64,000 nt of DNA from Novosphingobium sp. Leaf2 (GTDB lineage Bacteria; Pseudomonadota; Alphaproteobacteria; Sphingomonadales; Sphingomonadaceae). The stretch lies in NCBI RefSeq assembly GCF_001421325.1, contig NZ_LMJY01000017.1, positions 221,851 through 285,850 on the forward strand. The letters run 5' to 3'. The position numbers and the translations under genes were made by a program. Under the pieces are notes generated by a model that searched no databases, was not told the origin of the DNA, and saw only the letters and a program-made list of their open reading frames with translations. Positions 57,886 through 64,000 of the stretch are shown here, piece by piece (position 1 is the first letter of the stretch; each line of letters opens with the position of its first letter).

Positions 57886-60800
57886 ATGAAGATTTCCACG
57901 CTGCGGGGCGCGTTGTTCACGTCTGCCGCGATCGTATGCACGATATCGTCGCCGGTGCAGGCCGCCGCCCAGACGCGCAAGTTCGCGATCGAGGCGCAGC
58001 CTGCCGAAACCGCGATCACCCAGCTTGGGCGGCAGGGTGACATACAGATCATCGCCGCACGGCGGCTGACGCAGACGGTGCGCACCAATGCCGTGCGCGG
58101 CGAGATGAGCGTCGACGAGGCATTGGCGCGGCTGCTGGCGGGCACCCGCCTCGTCGCCAAGCGTACCGGGCCGGGCTCCTACGCCGTCGTCGCCCGCGCC
58201 GGAACGCCGTCGACCACGATTTCCGCGAACACGCCGCGCGCGATGACGCTGACCAGCCTCACCGCTGCACCTGCCGCACCTGCCGCGCAGGAAAGCACCG
58301 GCGGTTCCGCCGTGCGTTCCGCACCCGATGCCGAAACACCCGACGAACCGGCGAACGGGACCGAAATCCTCGTCACCGGCTTTCGCGGCAGTCTCGCCAA
58401 AGCGCAGGACCTGAAGCGTCGCGCGGTGAACCTCACCGAAACCATCATGGCCGAGGACATGGCCAAGATGCCCGACCTCAACCTTTCGGAATCGATCCAG
58501 CGCCTGCCTGGCGTCGCGATCTCCCGCGAGGGTGGCGAGGGTCGCAACATCACCCTGCGCGGCTTCTCTCCGGACTTCACCCGCACGACGCTGAACGGGA
58601 TGGAAGTGCCCGCGAGCAGCGACGGCCTAGATTCCGGCGGCTTCACCATCAACGCAGGCCGTGCGTTTGATTTCCACGTCTTCGCGTCCGAACTGTTCAA
58701 CCGCATCGATGTGCAGAAGACCCAGCGCGCCTCGATCGAGGAAGGGGGCATCGCCGGCACGGTCGATCTCTATTCGGCCAAGCCTTTCGATTTCAAGGGC
58801 TTCCACATGGTCGGCTCGGCACAGGGCGGGTACAACACGATGACGCGCAAGGTCGATCCGCGCGCCACCGTGATGATCTCCGACACTTTCGCCGACGACA
58901 AGATTGGCGTGCTGTTCTCCGCCGCCTATTCAAAGCGGACGGTCTATCAGGAAGGCTTTTCCAGCGTGCGCTGGACATCGCCCTACGTGAACGGTGACAG
59001 CTGGGCGGACACCAACCCCACCGTCACCGGCACGCCCGAGAACTGCGGCGCCGCCGACCGTCTCGACTGCCTGTGGGCGCCACGCCTGCCGCGCGCGGAC
59101 TTCTTCGGCAACAACCAGAAACGCCTCGGCCTGACCGGCTCGATCCAGGCCAAGCCGATCGACGGGCTGACGCTCAGCTTCGACGCGCTCTACTCGCAGC
59201 TCGACAACGACCGCTACAGCTACAACTCGATGGAATGGCTGCTTACTCACGGCACCCCGGGCAACTTCGTGGGCCAGACCCCGCTGTCCTTCACCGTCGC
59301 GCCTGACGGCAAGCAGTTGGTCGCTGCCGCCTTCGACGACGTGACCTCGTGGTACGAAAGCCGCCACCAGACCTCGACGTCCAAGTTCCGCCAGTTCGTG
59401 TTCTCGGGCGACTACGAGGTGGCGAGCAACCTTAAGATTGACGCCATGGTCGGCAAGGCACGCGACACCGCTGACCGCACCGAACTGCGTTTTTACGCCC
59501 GCTCGATCCCGCACTACTATGCCTACGACTATTCGGACAGCAAGGACGTCGCCAAGGTCGATTACGGGTCCTACGATCCCAACGATCCAAACAACTTCAT
59601 CAATGCTACAACCCCCGCCAACCGCCTGAACAACGTAGTGAAGGACAATTTCACGGCCAAGACCAACGCCACCTTCACGCAGGGACGCTTCACCGCGCAG
59701 GCAGGCTTCGCCTACAACCGCCGCCTCGTGCGCTATTCCGAGGCACAGGGTGACCTCCCGACGTTCGATCCCGCCGACTACATGACCAGCTTCCCCTACA
59801 GCCATTTCGGCAGCGGCGTGGTCTCGGGTGGGCTGCCGACTTTCGCGGTGATGGATTTCGACAAGATCGGCTCCTCCGGCCTGATCTCGGGCAACTACAC
59901 CACCAACGTCGCGGCTGGCTGGGAGGTGGTTGAAAAGACCACCGGCGGCTACGGCGAAGTGACCGGCGAGATCGACATCGGTTCCATGATCCTGCGCCTC
60001 GACGGCGGCGCGCGCTGGGTGCGCACGGACGTGGAATCGAGCGCGGTTATCTCCGGATCGCCGGTCGACGTGAAGCGGCATTACGACAACTTCCTGCCTT
60101 CGTTCAACGCGGCGCTGAACATCACGCCCGACCTCGTAGCACGCTTCGCTTATGCTCGTTCGATGACGCGGCCGGGCCTCGCCTCGCTCAACATCGCCGC
60201 GCCCGTGTTCGAGTACACCACGCGCACCGTCAGCAACTTGGGCAACCCGGCGCTGAAGCCCTACCTGTCGAACGACTTCGACCTCGGCTTCGAGTGGTAC
60301 TTCAGCAAGGGCGGCCTGTTCGCGGTGGGTGTGTTCAAGAAGAACATCATCAGTTCGCTGACCACCTCTGTGGTGCAGCAGTCGGTCCCGCAGGAATACT
60401 GGGCTGCGATCTACGCTGACCCGCGCTACGACCCATCGTACCAGGCAGACCCGGCGACAGCGCAGTACACGTTCTACAGCACCGTCAACTCAGCGAACGG
60501 CAACAGCGTGAAGGGACTGGAAGCGACGCTCAACGTGCCGTTCACGTTCCTGCCAGGCGCGCTGTCATACTTCGGCATCGCGTCCAACTACACCCATGTG
60601 ACCGCGCGCGATTCCACGGGCCTGTCGCCCAATTCGTACAATTTCACGGCCTATTATGACACCGGTAACCTCGGTCTGCGCCTGTCGATCAACAAGCGCG
60701 ACGACTACCTCCTGAGCGAACCGGGCGGCAACGGCCATGTGCAGGAGCGCAAGTACGGTCCGACGCAGGTGGACTTTTCAGCCTACTACAACCTGACCAA

Positions 60801-60945
60801 GCGCCTCAGCCTCAACTTGCAGGGGATCAACATCACCAACGAGAAGGAGCGCATCTACGGCACCGGCGACGGCACGCAGTACCTCGTGCGCGAATTCTCG
60901 AAAACCGGCGCGCAGTGGTTCGTCGGCGCGCGCTATCAATTCTGA
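57886..60945 (+). CDS. TonB-dependent receptor with N-terminal STN domain
   Basis: A 1019-residue outer-membrane transporter. Signal peptide of about 30 residues; STN signalling domain near 35-110 (AIEAQPAETAITQLGRQGDI); Pro/Ala-rich linker; TonB-box-like EILVTGF; plug domain (LSESIQRLPGVAISREGGEG, RGFSPDFTRTTLNGM); then a 22-strand-type barrel ending in the usual aromatic residue (WFVGARYQF). The plug style is that of the large Caulobacter/Xanthomonas-type family often used for plant sugars. Substrate binding would signal through FecR to the sigma factor upstream. GGGAGG precedes the ATG. Confidence 0.88.
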   Translation: MKISTLRGALFTSAAIVCTISSPVQAAAQTRKFAIEAQPAETAITQLGRQGDIQIIAARRLTQTVRTNAVRGEMSVDEALARLLAGTRLVAKRTGPGSYAVVARAGTPSTTISANTPRAMTLTSLTAAPAAPAAQESTGGSAVRSAPDAETPDEPANGTEILVTGFRGSLAKAQDLKRRAVNLTETIMAEDMAKMPDLNLSESIQRLPGVAISREGGEGRNITLRGFSPDFTRTTLNGMEVPASSDGLDSGGFTINAGRAFDFHVFASELFNRIDVQKTQRASIEEGGIAGTVDLYSAKPFDFKGFHMVGSAQGGYNTMTRKVDPRATVMISDTFADDKIGVLFSAAYSKRTVYQEGFSSVRWTSPYVNGDSWADTNPTVTGTPENCGAADRLDCLWAPRLPRADFFGNNQKRLGLTGSIQAKPIDGLTLSFDALYSQLDNDRYSYNSMEWLLTHGTPGNFVGQTPLSFTVAPDGKQLVAAAFDDVTSWYESRHQTSTSKFRQFVFSGDYEVASNLKIDAMVGKARDTADRTELRFYARSIPHYYAYDYSDSKDVAKVDYGSYDPNDPNNFINATTPANRLNNVVKDNFTAKTNATFTQGRFTAQAGFAYNRRLVRYSEAQGDLPTFDPADYMTSFPYSHFGSGVVSGGLPTFAVMDFDKIGSSGLISGNYTTNVAAGWEVVEKTTGGYGEVTGEIDIGSMILRLDGGARWVRTDVESSAVISGSPVDVKRHYDNFLPSFNAALNITPDLVARFAYARSMTRPGLASLNIAAPVFEYTTRTVSNLGNPALKPYLSNDFDLGFEWYFSKGGLFAVGVFKKNIISSLTTSVVQQSVPQEYWAAIYADPRYDPSYQADPATAQYTFYSTVNSANGNSVKGLEATLNVPFTFLPGALSYFGIASNYTHVTARDSTGLSPNSYNFTAYYDTGNLGLRLSINKRDDYLLSEPGGNGHVQERKYGPTQVDFSAYYNLTKRLSLNLQGINITNEKERIYGTGDGTQYLVREFSKTGAQWFVGARYQF

Positions 60946-60955
60946 CAACCTTCAA

Positions 60956-60993
60956 GGGCCGCTGCCAACCCCTCCGGCAGCGGCCCTCTTTTT
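60956..60993 (+). terminator. strong intrinsic terminator after the receptor
   Basis: An 11-bp perfect stem (GGGCCGCTGCC / GGCAGCGGCCC) with a 9-base loop, followed by TCTTTTT. It starts ten bases after the receptor stop and ends just before the Shine-Dalgarno of the esterase gene, so the enzymes would be made at lower level by read-through or from a promoter not seen. Confidence 0.85.
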
Positions 60994-61012
60994 CGTTTGG
61001 GGAGTGTACCGA

Positions 61013-61987
61013 GTGTCGATTGGCAAGCGCATGGCGGGCCTGCTGCTCGCCGGAAGCCTGATGTGGGGTCTGTTCGAGGGGCCGGCAAACGCGCGCGAGG
61101 TGGACGACAGTTATACCATCGGCCAGCGCTTCGTCCGCTACCAAGGGCAGTACCCCGGCATCGCCTGGCCAGGCGTGACGTTCGGCCAGGGCCAGTCGGT
61201 GCTATTCGACCGGCCCTACAAGAACACCGGCACCCGCGACCTGCATATCGACGTGTTCCGCCCCGTCGGCGCGGCCAGACGGCAGGGCATCGTCCTCGTC
61301 CACGGCGGCGGCTGGCAGGCGGGCAACAAGTCCCACTTCTACGCGCTGGCAAGCCTGCTGGCGCAGCGTGGCTATACCGTTTTCCTCCCCGAATTCCGCC
61401 TCTCCGTCGAAGCGCCATATCCGGCCGGGATGAGCGACATCGGCGATGCGTTAGCGTGGGCGCGTGACCATGCCGTCGAGTTCGGCCTCGATCCAGCGCA
61501 CATCGCGGTGGGCGGCGCGTCCTCGGGTGGGCAGATGGCCGCGCTGCTTGCCTATGCCGGGCCGTCCGGGCTGTTCGGGCCGGGTGCCGGGCGCACCGCC
61601 AATGCGCTGGTCGACCTCGACGGCGTGCTCGATTTCACCACCGCCTCCGCGCTCTCGTTCGAGAATGCCGCAGGCGATACGTCCGCTGCCGGGCGCTGGC
61701 TGGGCGGGTCCTACGAACATGCCGCCGCGAAGTGGCGCGAGGCGAGCGCGGCTAGCCATGTCGGCGCGAAATCCCCGCCGACGCTGATCGTCTCCAGCGG
61801 TATCCCCCGCTTCACCGAGGGCAAGGACGCCGTGCTTGCCGATCTGAAGCGCCATGGCATCGCGCACCGCTTCCATGCGTTCAGCAACGCCCCGCACGAT
61901 TTCTGGCTTTTCGAGCCGTGGCTGCCGCAAGTCGCGCAGGAGATCGACACCTTCCTGTCCGCGCTGCCGGAGGGCGCTTCTATATGA
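61013..61987 (+). CDS. exported alpha/beta-hydrolase esterase
   Basis: A 324-residue protein. Signal peptide of about 27 residues (ending ANA). The hydrolase core has an oxyanion motif HGGGW (97-101), the nucleophile elbow GASSGG with Ser170, and a late His in APHDFW, as in the feruloyl/acetyl esterase-like family. With a pectin methylesterase next to it, removal of acetyl or feruloyl groups from plant pectin is a reasonable guess. GTG at 61013 fits a GGGGAG eight bases upstream better than the earlier GTG. Confidence 0.8.
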   Translation: MSIGKRMAGLLLAGSLMWGLFEGPANAREVDDSYTIGQRFVRYQGQYPGIAWPGVTFGQGQSVLFDRPYKNTGTRDLHIDVFRPVGAARRQGIVLVHGGGWQAGNKSHFYALASLLAQRGYTVFLPEFRLSVEAPYPAGMSDIGDALAWARDHAVEFGLDPAHIAVGGASSGGQMAALLAYAGPSGLFGPGAGRTANALVDLDGVLDFTTASALSFENAAGDTSAAGRWLGGSYEHAAAKWREASAASHVGAKSPPTLIVSSGIPRFTEGKDAVLADLKRHGIAHRFHAFSNAPHDFWLFEPWLPQVAQEIDTFLSALPEGASI

Positions 61988-63102
61988 GATACCTGCCTCT
62001 CATCGCCGCACTGTTGCCCGCCAGCGCCTTCGCCGCCGCAGCGCCGGACAAGACTGCCCCGGACGAATATGCCGTGCGCCCCTCGTGCGAGGCCAGCGCC
62101 TTGCCGTGCTACACCGCGCTCCAGCGCGCGCTCGATGCCGCCGCGCGCGATACTTCGGGGCGGTGGATCACCATCCGCGTCGCGCCGGGGGACTATGCCG
62201 AAAAACCCGTCATCGCGCGCAACCGGGTGCGCCTTATCGGCAGCGGCGTCGCAGCCACGCGCCTGCATTTCGGCGAAGTCGCGCAGACTGCCGGGCGCTA
62301 TCACCGTGCCGGATGGGGCACGCCGGGATCGGCGACGCTGACGATCAATGCGAAGGATGTGATCGTCTCGGGCCTCACGGTCGAGAACACGTACGATTAC
62401 CTCGCCAACGACGCCCTGACCGCGGAGGCGCAGATCAGGAACCCGCAGGCTCTGGCGCTGCTGCTCGATACCGGCAGCGACCGGGTGCGGCTCGATGGCG
62501 TGGCGCTGCTGGGCTATCAGGATACGCTTTTTGCCAACGGCGGCCGCGCGCTGGTGAAGCGCAGCCTGATTGCGGGCAACATCGACTTCATCTTTGGCAA
62601 CGGCCAGCTGCTGATCGAGGATAGCGAGATCCGCTCCCGCCGCCGCGCCGCGCCCCACGTACCGGGCGAGTTCCAGTCCTTTATCGCCGCGCCTTCCACG
62701 CCCTCTTCGCAGGAACACGGCATCGTCATCTACCGCTCGCGCCTGACCCGCGAGGACGGCGTGCCGGACGGAGCGGTGGCGCTCGCCCGGCCTTGGCACC
62801 CGACCACGAAGTTCGCAGACGGGCGCTATGCCGATCCCGAAGCGATCGGGCAGGTCTCGTTCATCGACTGCTTCATGGACCGCCACATCCACCCGGATCA
62901 CTGGACAACGATGAACGGCACCGCGCGCGACGGCACCCCAACGCAGGTGTTTCGCCCGCAGGACTCGCGCTTCTGGGAAACCGGCTCGCACGGCCCCGGC
63001 GCAAAGTCACGCGATATCGGCATGAGATGGAAACCTGGGAAGGACATCAAAAAGAACTGGCGCGACATTGCAGGGTGGACCATTCCAACATCACAGTATT
63101 GA
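61984..63102 (+). CDS. pectin methylesterase (CE8)
   Basis: A 372-residue exported enzyme that removes methyl groups from polygalacturonate. Signal peptide (MRYLPLIAALLPASAFAA). CE8 signatures: Gln157 in NPQALAL, GYQDTLF with Gln179-Asp180, GNIDFIFGNG with Asp201, and ARPWHP with Arg269-Trp271. These give the catalytic Asp pair and Arg. ATGA overlap with the esterase gene shows a two-gene enzyme operon. The right-handed beta-helix is expected for the family. Confidence 0.92.
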   Translation: MRYLPLIAALLPASAFAAAAPDKTAPDEYAVRPSCEASALPCYTALQRALDAAARDTSGRWITIRVAPGDYAEKPVIARNRVRLIGSGVAATRLHFGEVAQTAGRYHRAGWGTPGSATLTINAKDVIVSGLTVENTYDYLANDALTAEAQIRNPQALALLLDTGSDRVRLDGVALLGYQDTLFANGGRALVKRSLIAGNIDFIFGNGQLLIEDSEIRSRRRAAPHVPGEFQSFIAAPSTPSSQEHGIVIYRSRLTREDGVPDGAVALARPWHPTTKFADGRYADPEAIGQVSFIDCFMDRHIHPDHWTTMNGTARDGTPTQVFRPQDSRFWETGSHGPGAKSRDIGMRWKPGKDIKKNWRDIAGWTIPTSQY

Positions 63103-63295
63103 CCCCCCTCTAACGCCGCTTGATTTGAGACCATCCGGGTAACCGCAGGCTTCCCCCCCCCGAAACCTGCCAGAACACAAACGGTCAACTTTTGCTATCC
63201 AGAATGCCAAAGCAGACCGACCGCACTTGGGAACGGAAATTCCGCTGCTCAATGACCGAGAAGGGTCGGTAACAACCGCTTTCTCCGCTGCGAAA
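63103..63295. other. intergenic region without recognised genes
   Basis: About 190 bases between the convergent pectin methylesterase and XRE genes. It has a run of nine C but no gene or clear terminator that I can support. Confidence 0.4.
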
Positions 63296-63553
63296 TCAGA
63301 TGTCTGATCCCGCATCTACGCTAGCGGAGAGCCGATCGATCAGGTTGTGCGGGTCAAGGCCTAACAGTTTTGCGATCGCCAGAAACTCCACCACGTCCAG
63401 CCGTCGTTCGCCGTTTTCGTATTTAGAGACAAAGGATTGAGGCTTTCCAAGGCGGTCGGCCAAATCCACTTGGCGTAACTGCGCTGTCCTTCGGCCCTCG
63501 ATCAGGGCCTGCAGAAACGCCCCATAGGGCTCGGAGAAAACCGACCGCGACAT
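63296..63553 (-). CDS. small XRE-family regulator
   Basis: An 85-residue helix-turn-helix protein: FLQALIEGRRTAQLRQVDLA, then DRLGKPQSFVSKYENGERRL, a clear Cro/C1 motif. The ATG at 63553 gives a normal small XRE. A perfect palindrome lies 29 bases upstream over the predicted -10 box (TATACT), so self-repression is likely. It may also control the divergent gene at 63617. Confidence 0.8.
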   Translation of the reverse strand: MSRSVFSEPYGAFLQALIEGRRTAQLRQVDLADRLGKPQSFVSKYENGERRLDVVEFLAIAKLLGLDPHNLIDRLSASVDAGSDI

Positions 63554-63581
63554 TGTGTCGAGGCCTAGAACCTGTTTTAGT

Positions 63582-63600
63582 ATATCCCATTTTGGGATAT
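63582..63600. promoter_or_regulatory. palindromic operator ATATCCCATTTTGGGATAT
   Basis: A perfect 8-3-8 inverted repeat between the XRE gene and the divergent membrane-protein gene. It overlaps a TATACT -10 box for the XRE gene (63584-63579) and ends five bases before the AGGAGA of the divergent gene. Confidence 0.7.
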
Positions 63601-63616
63601 TTGCAGGAGAATTGGC

Positions 63617-63879
63617 TTGGCTCGGAGACTGATTTTTATTCTCATCGGCATTGCTGTTCTGGCAATCTTCACCTTCCAATTTGCTAGCGTCAAAATTAAT
63701 GCCCCCCAGACCCCGCCAACGCCGACGTAAGCAAGCCCGATCAAGCGGCGTTAGCGGCGCAAAAAGCGATCCGAGCAGAGCCGAAGGTGAAAGACTTGCT
63801 GTACCAACCCGGCCAAGCGGTTGAATGGCAGATTGGTGTGCTCGACGATGGAACAAGCCGAGTTGGCTACGCTAACTAG
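63617..63879 (+). pseudogene. frameshifted membrane-protein gene truncated by an IS
   Basis: AGGAGA, six bases, then TTG starts MARRLIFILIGIAVLAIFTF and a short Pro-rich end that stops at 63730. The next frame carries on with a natural sequence (PDQAALAAQKAIRAEPKVKD, LLYQPGQAVEWQIGVLDDGT, SRVGYAN) but has no start and has a stop at 63697. Joining them at the six-C run near 63702 gives one protein with an N-terminal membrane anchor. The second part ends where an IS5-type element begins, so the original C-terminus is lost. Confidence 0.55.
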
Positions 63880-63891
63880 GGCGCGGACTCA

Positions 63892-64000
63892 TTACGCATT
63901 GCACCACAGTCGCACGCAGATGAGCTTGATGGCAGCGAGATAGTTGGCAGCATCCTTTTCGTATCGAGTGGCGATATCGGCGATGACGAGCAGGACGCCT
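63892..64000 (-). mobile_element. IS5-family transposase, C-terminal end
   Basis: The last 35 or so codons of a transposase: VLLVIADIATRYEKDAANYL, then AAIKLICVRLWCNA and stop. IATRYEKxxxNFLAAI is the standard C-terminus of IS5-family DDE transposases. The rest lies beyond the window. The element's end is probably near 63877-63880, at CTAG GGCGCGG, compatible with the TA/CTAG target choice of that family. Confidence 0.8.

Noticed and set aside
58930..60081. A 383-codon open frame on the minus strand
   Set aside because: It is antisense to the TonB-dependent receptor barrel, with shadow-like composition.

Overview
The window is GC-rich alphaproteobacterial DNA. The chromosomal genes (a TonB-dependent receptor with an N-terminal STN domain, an ECF sigma/FecR pair, a DoxX protein) and the phage gene types suggest Sphingomonadales, perhaps Novosphingobium or a close relative; the genus is an inference.

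Bases 1 to about 46,630 are most of a temperate podovirus prophage whose left end lies outside the window. Five accessory genes and an HNH gene (11-3366, + strand) face a long minus-strand arm. Read from its promoter leftwards, that arm holds cro, a DNA adenine methyltransferase, replication genes (DnaA domain IV protein, SSB, GapR-like protein, RusA, an O-like protein), small and large terminase, portal, Bbp19-like protein, scaffold, major capsid and Bbp16-like cement. It continues with small virion proteins, a collagen-like protein, a T7 gp11-like tail tube, a nozzle split into two genes, T7 gp13- and gp14-like proteins, a transglycosylase, a 2153-residue ejection protein, two tailspikes, and a lysis cassette (GH19 endolysin, holin, overlapping spanins). 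Almost every gene overlaps the next by 1 or 4 bases. cI (37812-38555) sits between two copies of a 17-bp operator. The second operator controls a plus-strand arm (38700-46598): many small proteins, a Lar-like protein, a second SSB, an HNH protein, NinB and a tyrosine integrase. The integrase stops 28 bases short of the 3' end of a tRNA-Gly gene, the likely attachment site.

Bases 46,800-56,000 are ordinary chromosome: YjbQ, a cytochrome b plus Tat-targeted molybdoenzyme pair, a CDP-alcohol phosphatidyltransferase, a small exported protein, a CHAP protein, wecC-wecB (UDP-ManNAcA synthesis), a TPR protein, dcd, a DoxX protein and tRNA-Val. A 5'-truncated integrase lies just after tRNA-Val and marks an older, eroded insertion.

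Bases 56,100-63,100 form a probable pectin-use locus: ECF sigma factor, FecR anti-sigma, TonB-dependent receptor, strong terminator, alpha/beta esterase and CE8 pectin methylesterase. The right end carries a small XRE regulator with a palindromic operator, a divergent membrane-protein gene broken by a frameshift and truncated by an IS5-family element, and the 3' end of that element's transposase.

Most notable observations: paired cI operators with apparently leaderless cI and cro mRNAs; a GCGCGATTCAA element at the head of four late-gene blocks; a fusion of a DfrB (R67)-like domain to a MazG-like region; a probable AUC start next to a hairpin-held Shine-Dalgarno; and several coupled micropeptides of 21-37 residues.
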